The notes under the pieces were generated by a model. It saw nothing but the letters and a program-made list of their open reading frames with translations, was not told the origin of the DNA and searched no databases. DNA of 64,000 nucleotides from CAYMEV01 sp964389675 [NCBI: uncultured Candidatus Sumerlaeota bacterium]. Lineage in GTDB: Bacteria; CAYMEV01. Position numbers and translations under genes: made by a program. Shown here one piece after another: positions 27,356 to 35,657 of the stretch. The stretch lies in NCBI GenBank assembly GCA_964389675.1, contig CAYMEV010000018.1:15564-79563 (forward strand). Reading direction: 5' to 3'. Positions within the stretch are counted from its first letter, which is position 1; each line of letters begins with the position of its first letter.

Positions 27356-29104
27356 TTATTCCTGTTTTTTGCTTCTTTTTTCCGGGGATATGCTGATATA
27401 TTCCTCATCCCGGGAGTGCCTCGGCCCGATCTTTACATAGTGCAGGTGCGGATATGCCGGCATTTTTATCCCTGCAACTGAAATACCTGCAGGGGCGCTG
27501 AAAAATCCTCTTATCCTGCCCTCTCTCTCTATCTGCATGAGTATGGGGCTTTCAGAACGGTTTATAAGCCTGATGCGCATTGATAGAATATCCTCCTTTG
27601 TTCCCGCAAGCCCGCTTATGTGTCCTCTGTCAGGCTCCTGGCCAGATATATTCAGCCTGCCTGCACTTTCCGACATAAGGTCAAATATAATAAAATCATC
27701 GTCCAGAAAGGCGACTTTATAGACTTCTGAAAGATCTGACAGCTTTCTTGCTGTATTTCTGTCATATTTTTCATATATTCCCAAAGGATAACCGAACCAT
27801 TTGACACCATTCTCCTTATGAAATTCCAGCCTTATTTTGCTCAGGGCCTTTTCCATAAAGCCATAGCGCCGGGAATAATAGAGGGAGGAATGAAGCACGG
27901 TAAGGACCCTGTCTTCAGGCTTTGATATTTCTGAGAGCTTTCTGCCGAGCCTTAAGGTTACATTTTCGCATTTATAGAAGTCCTTTATATAAAGGCAGGA
28001 ATAGATAAAAAGAATAGAAATTATAATAATATAGAAAATATCCCTTCTGAAATACTTTAAGAAGGCTTGTATCCCGATCCCGGAGAAAATTGCAATAAGA
28101 GGAGTGATCGGGAAAAGATAGTACGGGTTTGCAATAGTGCCCTTTGCAAGGATAAAGAAGGAAGAAATAACACCCATAAACCAGAATAAGAGGATATATT
28201 CCCTGCCTTTCAGGCTCAGGAAGATGCCTGCCAGGAAGAAGGGCAGCAGGACTGGCGTGATACTGTATTCGAACAGCCTCTTTATAAGCGATCCCCAGAA
28301 TATTTTCCCGGTAAGTGTCTCAGTATCTGCCCACTTGGATATATGCCCGTGGCCTGTTTCCCATATCCCCACGCTCTGGTATGCCTTGCCAAGCTTATAG
28401 GAATGGTAGTAATACAGAAAAGGGGGGACAAGGATCAGAAAAATAAGCAAAGGGATTACGAATACCCTGAATTTCAGCCTGCCCTTTCTTAAAAACAGAA
28501 GGGGAATAAATACAGCAAGTATGTAGGCTGCAGGGGCTTTTGACAGTATGGCGAGGGCTCCTGTAAGGACTGCGAAAAAAGCATGGAGCATTTTCCCCGT
28601 TTTCTGGAGCTTTACAGCAAAATAGATAAAGGCTGTTATGAAAGCAAGCATTACAGGCTCAGGCATAAAGCATCTTGAGAGATAGATATTCTGGGGCAGG
28701 ATGGAGTATATCAGCATGATACTGAGGTTCAGCATTCTATCAAACATAAGCTCATTAAGCAGAAGGTAAAGGAAGATAAACCCCGCTAAAGAGAACATTA
28801 CCGCCACTATCCTTCCGATTATCTCATGAAATCCGAAGATTTTATAGAGCTTTGCAGTAATATAGGGAAGTATCTGGAATTCTATCTCGATATACCCGCC
28901 CTCTCCCCCTTTTATGGAATACTGGGGATAGAGGATATTCGTTTTCTTTTCATAGAAATTTTTGGCAATATCAGCTGTAGGCACCTGCCTTAATCCTATA
29001 TAATCCGTAAGCGGATTATATAAGCCGTAAAGCCTGAGAAAGATGAAAAAAAAGAGGATCAGTAATATAAGCCTATTCTTTATGCCCATTTTTCTGGATT
29101 TCAT
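27356..29104 (-). CDS. ArnT/PMT-like membrane glycosyltransferase
   Basis: About 582 residues with around 11 membrane helices and a C-terminal soluble domain. After helix 1 comes YIGLRQVPTADIAKNFYE, then GGYIEIEFQILPYITAKLY. The Arg and acidic residue in the first loop match the GT39/ArnT group (GxRQxxTA..ARNF) that uses polyprenyl-phosphate sugars at the outer face of the inner membrane. It overlaps the 3' end of the diguanylate cyclase gene by 32 bp, so it is the last gene of a trx-cyclase-glycosyltransferase transcript. Start choice (29104, 29089 or an earlier 29170) is uncertain because none has a strong ribosome-binding site. Confidence 0.8.
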   Translation of the reverse strand: MKSRKMGIKNRLILLILFFFIFLRLYGLYNPLTDYIGLRQVPTADIAKNFYEKKTNILYPQYSIKGGEGGYIEIEFQILPYITAKLYKIFGFHEIIGRIVAVMFSLAGFIFLYLLLNELMFDRMLNLSIMLIYSILPQNIYLSRCFMPEPVMLAFITAFIYFAVKLQKTGKMLHAFFAVLTGALAILSKAPAAYILAVFIPLLFLRKGRLKFRVFVIPLLIFLILVPPFLYYYHSYKLGKAYQSVGIWETGHGHISKWADTETLTGKIFWGSLIKRLFEYSITPVLLPFFLAGIFLSLKGREYILLFWFMGVISSFFILAKGTIANPYYLFPITPLIAIFSGIGIQAFLKYFRRDIFYIIIISILFIYSCLYIKDFYKCENVTLRLGRKLSEISKPEDRVLTVLHSSLYYSRRYGFMEKALSKIRLEFHKENGVKWFGYPLGIYEKYDRNTARKLSDLSEVYKVAFLDDDFIIFDLMSESAGRLNISGQEPDRGHISGLAGTKEDILSMRIRLINRSESPILMQIEREGRIRGFFSAPAGISVAGIKMPAYPHLHYVKIGPRHSRDEEYISISPEKRSKKQE

Positions 29105-30821
29105 GGAGAGGTGCCCTGACCACCCTGTTTTTGCCACTTTCCTTTGCAGAATACAGGGCAATATCAGCAAGCTTTATAAGCTCAGTTTCATTGTTTACAA
29201 CTGATTCCGGAAATGATGATACACCAAGGCTCAATGTCCTTGATATGGAGATATCCCCCCTGATGAATTTATGCTCCATGACAGCCTTCCTGATTCTTTC
29301 CGCTACCACAAGGGCACCTTTATATGTAGTATTAGGAAGCAGGAGGACAAATTCCTCTCCGCCATACCTTCCCACAATATCCGACACCCTGCTGCTGTTT
29401 ACAAGGATTGCGGATATGTCCTTCAATACAAGATCACCGAAATCATGCCCGTATGTATCATTAACTGATTTAAAATTATCTATATCCACCATAAGGCAGG
29501 ACAGTGCAAACCCTCCCCTGACACTGCGCGAGTATTCGCTCTTTATCCTTTTTTCAAGATAGCCCCTGTTCAACAGGCCTGTCAGGCCGTCTGTAATGCT
29601 GAGCTCTTTCAGTATCCTGTTTTTTTCCTTCAGCTCCTGATGAAGGTACCTGACCCTGAGATGCGCATTAACCCTGGCAAACAGCTCCTCCATATCAAAC
29701 GGCTTATAAAGGTAGTCGTCAGCAACATTGTTCAGTGCACTGATAAGCTCATCCTTCCTGGTGACAGAGGTAACAATTATTTTCGGGATAAATTTCAGGT
29801 TTTCAATCTGGCCAAGCTGTTTGAACATTTCTTTGGCAGTCATATCAGGCAGGTCGAATTCCGATATGATAATATCCACCGGGTTCGTTTCAATAAAATC
29901 AATAAGCTCTTTGCCTGTTTTCAGCAGGTAGACGACATAGCCCTTCTTTTTCAGGCTGTATTTCAGTATGTGGCCAGTGGTCGGCTCCTGGTCAACAACA
30001 GCGATCCTTCCAAATTTTTTCTGTTCTATGGCATTGAACAGGTTCTTTATAAAAAGCCTTAGACTCCCCTTGCTGAAAGGCTTTACGAAGTATTCTATAG
30101 CCCCCACCATAAAGCCCTTCTCCTTCTCTGCCTGATCTGTCTTGGCGCTCACTATTATAACCGGGATATCCTGTGTTTTATCATCGATCCTTAATTTCTT
30201 GCATACTTCATAACCGTTCATGCCGGGCATTTCCAAATCCAGCGTGACAAGGTCGATATGCTCCCTCTGGGATATTTCAAGGGCAGTATCTCCGCTTCCT
30301 GCAAGAAAGAAGTTGTAACCGTCAGGCTCCAGCTCCCTTTTTATCAGCTTTCTCATAAGGTCAGAATCATCAACTACCAGGATATTCCTGTTATTATTAT
30401 CCCCTGCAAAGAACTCCTCATCCTCTTTGGCTGCTTCAGAGTCTTTAGCGCTCTCGGGCATGCCCCTTCTTATAAGCGGCTTCAGTATCTTCTGCAGGAA
30501 GCTGTCTCTGGAGAATGGCTTGATGATAAAATCCGAGATCCCTATCCTGAATGCCCTGTTAAGGTTATCCTTGTCAAGGTGGCTTACTATCATTATAATA
30601 TTCAGGAAAGGAAATTCACCCAGAAGCTTCTCAATATACCCGAACATGCCTTCATGGTAATTTTCCCACTCAATAAGGGCAAAAGAGGGAGAATCAGACT
30701 GTATCACCTGGTATACCTGCCCCAGATTCTCTGTAGTAATTATCTCTATTCCAATATGCTTGACATATTGCTTTGCAGCAGCTCTCAGGGATTTGGAGGA
30801 GTCGTAGAAGAGAATTTTCAT
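29073..30821 (-). CDS. Triple-receiver diguanylate cyclase (REC-REC-REC-GGDEF)
   Basis: A 582-residue cytoplasmic response regulator making cyclic di-GMP. REC1 (about 1-117) lacks the phospho-acceptor (FALIEWE in place of a xxxxD strand). REC2 (about 140-258) is complete, with VVDDSD and LVTLDLEMPG. REC3 (about 270-385) has Glu at the acceptor position (IIISEFDLPD). A short coiled coil follows, then GGDEF (about 420-575) with active-site GGEEF (487-491) and an RxxD inhibitory site (RVSD) five residues before it. So one receiver is likely phosphorylatable and two act as interaction or constitutive domains. Its ATG overlaps the thioredoxin stop by one base (TGATG). Confidence 0.92.
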   Translation of the reverse strand: MKILFYDSSKSLRAAAKQYVKHIGIEIITTENLGQVYQVIQSDSPSFALIEWENYHEGMFGYIEKLLGEFPFLNIIMIVSHLDKDNLNRAFRIGISDFIIKPFSRDSFLQKILKPLIRRGMPESAKDSEAAKEDEEFFAGDNNNRNILVVDDSDLMRKLIKRELEPDGYNFFLAGSGDTALEISQREHIDLVTLDLEMPGMNGYEVCKKLRIDDKTQDIPVIIVSAKTDQAEKEKGFMVGAIEYFVKPFSKGSLRLFIKNLFNAIEQKKFGRIAVVDQEPTTGHILKYSLKKKGYVVYLLKTGKELIDFIETNPVDIIISEFDLPDMTAKEMFKQLGQIENLKFIPKIIVTSVTRKDELISALNNVADDYLYKPFDMEELFARVNAHLRVRYLHQELKEKNRILKELSITDGLTGLLNRGYLEKRIKSEYSRSVRGGFALSCLMVDIDNFKSVNDTYGHDFGDLVLKDISAILVNSSRVSDIVGRYGGEEFVLLLPNTTYKGALVVAERIRKAVMEHKFIRGDISISRTLSLGVSSFPESVVNNETELIKLADIALYSAKESGKNRVVRAPLHEIQKNGHKE

Positions 30822-31129
30822 CAGCTTAGCTTCTGTATCTCACCTTCAAAGAACTCAGCGTTTCTAAGGCCGCTTATCCTGTTAATCTCCCTGCCTTCTT
30901 TGAAAAATATAACTGTGGGCACGCTGAATATGTGAAAATGGGATGCAACCTGCTGGTTCTCACCTACATCGCATTTATAAAAGGGTATGGCTGAGTATTT
31001 CTCAGATAGCTCTTCGAGAATGGGTTCCAGCTTTTTGCAGGGGCTGCACCAGGCAGCGCCGAAATCCAGGATGAGACTGCTTCCGTTTTGTATAATATCC
31101 TTAAAATTGTCATCAGTCAGCTTCAGCAT
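30821..31129 (-). CDS. trxA: Thioredoxin
   Basis: A 102-residue single thioredoxin fold with the active site WCSPCKK (C28, C31); Ser replaces the usual Gly between the cysteines. The cis-Pro follows in FSVPTVIFF. No signal peptide, so cytoplasmic. AGGAGG ribosome-binding site. It is the first gene of a transcript with the triple-receiver diguanylate cyclase, an uncommon pairing. Whether it is the main housekeeping thioredoxin of the cell cannot be told from this window. Confidence 0.92.
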   Translation of the reverse strand: MLKLTDDNFKDIIQNGSSLILDFGAAWCSPCKKLEPILEELSEKYSAIPFYKCDVGENQQVASHFHIFSVPTVIFFKEGREINRISGLRNAEFFEGEIQKLS

Positions 31130-31166
31130 TATATATCCTCCTAATAATTCTTGATTATTTTCCTGT

Positions 31167-31195
31167 ATTATAATTCAAATAAGATAAAATACAAA
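31167..31195 (-). promoter_or_regulatory. Candidate promoter for trx-diguanylate cyclase-glycosyltransferase
   Basis: Minus strand TTTGTA (31190-31195), 17-base spacer, TATAAT (31167-31172). The -35 box is weak and the -10 is perfect. Confidence 0.5.
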
Positions 31196-31217
31196 TATTG
31201 TAAAGCATAAAAATTCC

Positions 31218-31237
31218 ATATGACGGAGTCGTCATAT
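31218..31237. repeat. Short inverted repeat in a divergent gap
   Basis: ATATGACG/CGTCATAT with a four-base GAGT centre, in the gap between thioredoxin and the flippase-methyltransferase gene. Possible operator; no T-run, so not a clear terminator. Confidence 0.4.
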
Positions 31238-31321
31238 ATGGCATTTTAATCTTGCCTTTTTTGCCGCCTGGTAATATAAATGTTGACTGCCTGGCTTTTA
31301 TAGCTGAGCCTGGGATAAAAA

Positions 31322-32953
31322 ATGGAATCAAAGAGAAACATATTCATACTCCTTTTTATATTTGGTTTTTCCATACTGCTGATAGGTATTATCAAGTCAG
31401 CATTTATATTCAGGAACATCAGCATCCCCGAAAGCTCTTTTATCAAGGTATCATTTTACGGCATACTGACACTGATACTCATGTCCTTCCACCTGTTCCT
31501 CCGATTTATTAAATGGCATCACCTGCTGAGGAACAACCAGATACTCATACCGGTCAGGACTTCCATGCTGGGTTTCTTTTCAGGGTTAAGCCTTATATTC
31601 ATCCCCCTTTTCATCGGTGAAACATACCTGCGCAGCTATATCATATCCAGGAGGGAAAGGGTCAGCCTGAACTCAGTATTCAACACTGCCGCTGCCGACA
31701 GGGCATATGATATATTTGCAGTCCTTTTCTGGGGGATATTCTTTTTAGAATCAGATTACATCAGATTATTCTCATTTGTCTTATTTTCTGCAGTTCTTCT
31801 TGTGCCGGGGATCAAAACCTTCTTTATCAGGATGCTTGTAATAATAACCGGTTTTCTCCTGAGGCTTTTGGGCATAGCCTATATATCCCTTGACAGGGGG
31901 ATCCTCCTGAATATCAGAAAGAGGCTGATGCTTAAGAACCTTATACTGAGCATCTTTGCCTGGGCTGTCCCCTCCTTTATGGTCTACTGCATCCTTCAGG
32001 AGCATATCCCTGTCTCTGTTGCGGATGCATTCAGGTTCTTTGTAAATTCCACATTTCATCAGATCTTTGTTCTCTCATCAGGAGGCATAATCACTGCCGG
32101 CTCATATATGACAGGATTCCTCACCGGGGCAGGATACCACTATGACCAGGCGGTAATTTCAACTTTTGTCTTCAGGATCTCCACGACGGGTTTTTCATTT
32201 TTGGCCGGCCTTATATCGGTTTTAAGCTTCAGGAAATACCTTTTCAACAGGCATGCCTGCACCCATTTCGAAGAGATCGCGGGGGAGTATGACGCTCAGA
32301 TACCTGCTCACTCCACCAGGATCGTTGTAGATCGGAAGATGGAAAGAATGATTGAAGAGTTAGCGGTCAGACCAGGCCTTACGGGGCTTGATATTGGCTG
32401 CGGCCAGGGATATTACCTCAAGGAATTTGGAAATAGGGGGATAGATGCTGCAGGAGTAGAAAGCTCAAAAAACCAGCTGAGAAGCGCCTGCCGGCTTACT
32501 GAAGGCAAAAATCAGTTATTCAGCGCTTCACTTCCCTTTCTGCCATTCAGGGACGGATCATTTGATTTTGTCTATATAATAAATGTGCTTCACCACCTTC
32601 CTGACAGAGAGGCTCAAAAGAGTGCCATCAGGGAAATCCTCAGGGTAACAAAGAAAAACGGGCTGGTATTCATCAATGAGATCAATACGCGGAATTTTAT
32701 CTTCAAACTCTATATGAGCTATATCTTCCCTCTGCTGAATAATATTGATGAAGGCACGGAACAGTGGATAAACCCTGTTCATCTGGAAAATGAATGGCAG
32801 TCATTGCATGCAAAGACCAAATATTTTACATTCCTTCCCGAATTTACCCCCGGGATAGCCTGGAAAGTCCTAAGCCCTGCCGAAAAGCTTCTTGAGCGAA
32901 GCTTCCTTGGCAAATACTCTGCACACTACATATCCATCCTTAAAAAGGCCTGA
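31322..32953 (+). CDS. Fusion: LPG-synthase-type membrane domain plus SAM methyltransferase
   Basis: A 543-residue fusion. Residues about 1-310 form eight or so helices resembling the lysylphosphatidylglycerol synthase/UPF0104 membrane family (FHLFLRFIKWHHLLRNN, GLSLIFIPLFIGETYLRSYIISRR, AADRAYDIFAV, FVNSTFHQIFVLSSGGI). Residues about 320-543 are a class I methyltransferase: LTGLDIGCGQGYYLKEFG (motif I), AAGVESS, FDFVYIINVLHHLPDRE and ILRVTKKNGLVFINE. Known: the membrane family includes lipid-linked flippases. Inference: it could move and methylate a lipid or lipid-linked glycan. First gene of the long plus-strand run; start at ATG 31322 has only a weak ribosome-binding site. Confidence 0.8.
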   Translation: MESKRNIFILLFIFGFSILLIGIIKSAFIFRNISIPESSFIKVSFYGILTLILMSFHLFLRFIKWHHLLRNNQILIPVRTSMLGFFSGLSLIFIPLFIGETYLRSYIISRRERVSLNSVFNTAAADRAYDIFAVLFWGIFFLESDYIRLFSFVLFSAVLLVPGIKTFFIRMLVIITGFLLRLLGIAYISLDRGILLNIRKRLMLKNLILSIFAWAVPSFMVYCILQEHIPVSVADAFRFFVNSTFHQIFVLSSGGIITAGSYMTGFLTGAGYHYDQAVISTFVFRISTTGFSFLAGLISVLSFRKYLFNRHACTHFEEIAGEYDAQIPAHSTRIVVDRKMERMIEELAVRPGLTGLDIGCGQGYYLKEFGNRGIDAAGVESSKNQLRSACRLTEGKNQLFSASLPFLPFRDGSFDFVYIINVLHHLPDREAQKSAIREILRVTKKNGLVFINEINTRNFIFKLYMSYIFPLLNNIDEGTEQWINPVHLENEWQSLHAKTKYFTFLPEFTPGIAWKVLSPAEKLLERSFLGKYSAHYISILKKA

Positions 32954-33052
32954 TAAATAATCCGGAGCAGGTTCAGGCATTTTTATCTTTTAATAACCGC
33001 TTTATAATGCTATAATGGATAAAAATTCTGTACTCCGGTAATAAGAAGAAGG

Positions 33053-34159
33053 ATGATAATTAAAACTGTTACAACAAAAAAGGAACTTGAGGATTTTATT
33101 AATTTTCCGTATAAACTGTATGAGCCCTACCCAATGTGGGTACCCCCGCTGATCTCCCAGCAGAAAAGGATGCTTGACCCCGGGGCAAATCCATTTTTCA
33201 GCCATGCTGAAGTAAGGCACTTCCTGGCCTATAAGAGCAGTAAGGTCTCCGGCAGGATAAGCGCAATAATAGACAGAAACTTCAATGAATTCCAGAATGA
33301 AAACACAGGTTTTTTTGGCTTTTTTGAGTGTATTGACTGCAGGGACACTGCCAATGAGCTGATAAAGGCAGCAGAAGATTTTCTGAAAGAGAGGAACATC
33401 GACACTATAAAAGGGCCTGTCAATCTCTCCACAAATAATGAATGCGGGCTTCTGATCGACGGATTTGAACTCCCGCCTGTAGTAATGATGACCTATAACC
33501 CTCATTATTATACAGAATTCTTTGAAAACAGCCGTTTCAACAAGGCCATGGACATATACGCCTATATAATGTCAAAAGAGGATGTGGATGACAGGATAGA
33601 AAAGCTTATAGACTATGTATCCATTCCTGAAGGCTATACCTTCCGGACCATAAGGAAAAAAAACCTGAAGCGCGAGATAAGCCTTATAAAGGATATATAC
33701 AATTCAGCCTGGGAAAAGAACTGGGGCTTTGTACCTCTCCAGGATGATGAATTTGATTTTCTTGCTGATGACCTGAAACATATAATAGATGAAGAGCTTG
33801 TATTCATTGTAGAAAAGGGAAGCGAAACAGTCGGCTTTTCTCTCGCTCTTCCGGACATTAACCAGGTCCTTGTCAAAATGAACGGGAAGCTTCTTCCCTT
33901 CGGTTTCCTGAAACTGATGAGGGGCATGAAAAAGATTGATACCATACGGGTAATTACAATGGGCGTAAAAAAAGAGCACAGAAAGACAGGGATTTCAGCC
34001 ATGTTCTATCTGAAAACCATTGAAAACGGGCTCCGAAAGGGTTATACAAGGGCTGAATGCAGCTGGGTACTGGAGAACAATAAAGCCATGAACAGGGACC
34101 TGAGGCTTCTCGGGGCGCATAAATACAAGACCTACAGGATCTACCAGAAAGAAATATAG
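33053..34159 (+). CDS. GNAT-like acyltransferase, YghO family
   Basis: A 368-residue soluble protein. The N-terminal part, FINFPYKLYEPYPMWVPPL and NPFFSHAEVRHFLAYKSSKVSGRISAIID, and the later GPVNLSTNNECGLLIDGF are characteristic of the YghO-like group, which has two GNAT-fold halves. The C-terminal half carries the acetyl-CoA region TMGVKKEHRKTGISAMFYLK and AECSWVLENNKAMNRDLRLLGA. The substrate is not known for the family. Nine bases separate it from the epimerase gene. Confidence 0.8.
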   Translation: MIIKTVTTKKELEDFINFPYKLYEPYPMWVPPLISQQKRMLDPGANPFFSHAEVRHFLAYKSSKVSGRISAIIDRNFNEFQNENTGFFGFFECIDCRDTANELIKAAEDFLKERNIDTIKGPVNLSTNNECGLLIDGFELPPVVMMTYNPHYYTEFFENSRFNKAMDIYAYIMSKEDVDDRIEKLIDYVSIPEGYTFRTIRKKNLKREISLIKDIYNSAWEKNWGFVPLQDDEFDFLADDLKHIIDEELVFIVEKGSETVGFSLALPDINQVLVKMNGKLLPFGFLKLMRGMKKIDTIRVITMGVKKEHRKTGISAMFYLKTIENGLRKGYTRAECSWVLENNKAMNRDLRLLGAHKYKTYRIYQKEI

Positions 34160-34168
34160 GGATTTGAG

Positions 34169-35140
34169 ATGAGGATACTTATTACCGGTTCCACCGGATT
34201 CATAGGCCTTAACCTGATTCAGCACCTTCACGCAGAGGGGCACCATATAACTGCTATAATACGAAACCCTGAAAAATCCTCTCTAATTGAAAAGCATGCT
34301 GACAGTATAATCATAGGAGACCTTAAGGAACCTGATTCACTCAAGAAAATATTCAAAGGCACTGAAATATGCTTTCACCTCTCAGGACTCACAAAATCAG
34401 TAAGACTGAAAGACTTCTGGGAGAACAACTATACTGCTTCGATAAATCTTATTGAAGAGATAAAAAGGACAGACCCGCCGATAAAGCATCTTATCATGCT
34501 CAGCTCGCTGGCAGCATCTTCTCCATGCTCTTCAGAGGAGGGTGTTGGGGAGGGTTTGCCTGAAAAGCCTGTATCAGCCTATGGCCAGAGCAAGCTTTCT
34601 GCAGAACTCTATCTCAGAAAAACAGCCCTGCCCTACACTATAATAAGGCCTCCCATAGTATACGGGCCATATGACAGGGATGTATTTTCCTTTTTCAAAA
34701 TGGCAAAACTGGGATTTATCCCGGTCATGGGAGCAAAAAAGAAATACTCGGTGATATATGTCGGGGACCTTGCATGTATCCTTTCCCGGATAATGGGCAA
34801 AGAGGCCGCTTTTGGCAAAATATACAATGTTGGCGAGCCTCAGAGCTATACTTATGGAGAAATTATTTCAGCAATATGCAGGGCAGTAGGCAGGAGATCC
34901 ACCATAATAAACATCCCTGAGTTTCTTCTCTATATTATTGCGCCGGTTTACGAGCTTTTATCCAGGATAACAGGGATATCCCCCATACTGACAAGGGATA
35001 AACTGCTTGAGATTGTACAGGATGGCTGGACATCAGATACAGGCCTTATATCCAGGGAACTTGGCATCACAGCACAGACTACGATCGAAGCAGGAACAAA
35101 AATGGCATTTGACTGGTACAAACTGAATGGATGGTTATAA
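34169..35140 (+). CDS. NAD-dependent epimerase/dehydratase (extended SDR)
   Basis: A 323-residue Rossmann-fold enzyme with RILITGSTGFIGLNL for NAD(P) binding, HLSGLTKS, the catalytic SSLAAS and YGQSK (Tyr/Lys pair), and RPPIVYGPYDRD, the usual extended-SDR substrate loop. Members act on nucleotide sugars, lipids or steroid-like substrates, and this sequence does not decide between them. It lies between the GNAT-like gene and a HIT hydrolase; the stop is four bases before the next ATG. Confidence 0.88.
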   Translation: MRILITGSTGFIGLNLIQHLHAEGHHITAIIRNPEKSSLIEKHADSIIIGDLKEPDSLKKIFKGTEICFHLSGLTKSVRLKDFWENNYTASINLIEEIKRTDPPIKHLIMLSSLAASSPCSSEEGVGEGLPEKPVSAYGQSKLSAELYLRKTALPYTIIRPPIVYGPYDRDVFSFFKMAKLGFIPVMGAKKKYSVIYVGDLACILSRIMGKEAAFGKIYNVGEPQSYTYGEIISAICRAVGRRSTIINIPEFLLYIIAPVYELLSRITGISPILTRDKLLEIVQDGWTSDTGLISRELGITAQTTIEAGTKMAFDWYKLNGWL

Positions 35141-35144
35141 GAAG

Positions 35145-35633
35145 ATGAGACATATATATGCCCCTCACCGGTCCTCATATTTTGAACTCCCCAGGGATGA
35201 GGAATGCCTTTTCTGCAGGCTTATAAGGGAGGATACTGCAAAGGACAGGGAAAATCTCATAATCTACAGAGGCAGGCTCTGTTTTGTCATGCTTAATAAA
35301 TATCCGTATAATAACGGCCATACAATGGTAGTTCCATATGGTCACTTTACATACCTGAAAGAGCTGGACTCAAAGACCATAAGCGAGATATACACATACT
35401 TAAAGATCATTGAAAGCACTCTGCTGGATATTTATAATGCTGACGGCATAAATATAGGCCTGAATATTAAAGAAGCTGCCGGCGCAGGGATCAGGGACCA
35501 TATCCATTACCATATACTGCCGAGGTGGAAAGGGGATTCAAACTTCATGACATCCGTTTCAGATACAAGGGTTGTCCCTGAGGATTTCCGTGAAACCTAC
35601 AGAAAAATAAAATCCGGCTTTGAAGCTATCTAA
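35145..35633 (+). CDS. HIT-family nucleotide hydrolase/phosphorylase
   Basis: A 162-residue HIT protein. MRHIYAPHRSSYFE parallels the W-A-P-W-R-M/SxYI start of diadenosine-tetraphosphate phosphorylase-like HITs; CLFCRLI is a zinc-type CxxC; NKYPYNNGHTMVVPYGH is the central motif and DHIHYHILPRW the catalytic His triad. I chose ATG 35145, just after the preceding stop. The in-frame ATG at 35127 overlaps the epimerase gene and adds residues not usual in the family. Likely acts on dinucleoside polyphosphates or AMP-linked metabolites. Confidence 0.9.
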   Translation: MRHIYAPHRSSYFELPRDEECLFCRLIREDTAKDRENLIIYRGRLCFVMLNKYPYNNGHTMVVPYGHFTYLKELDSKTISEIYTYLKIIESTLLDIYNADGINIGLNIKEAAGAGIRDHIHYHILPRWKGDSNFMTSVSDTRVVPEDFRETYRKIKSGFEAI

Positions 35634-35657
35634 GCCCTTATGACAGATTAAAAATCA

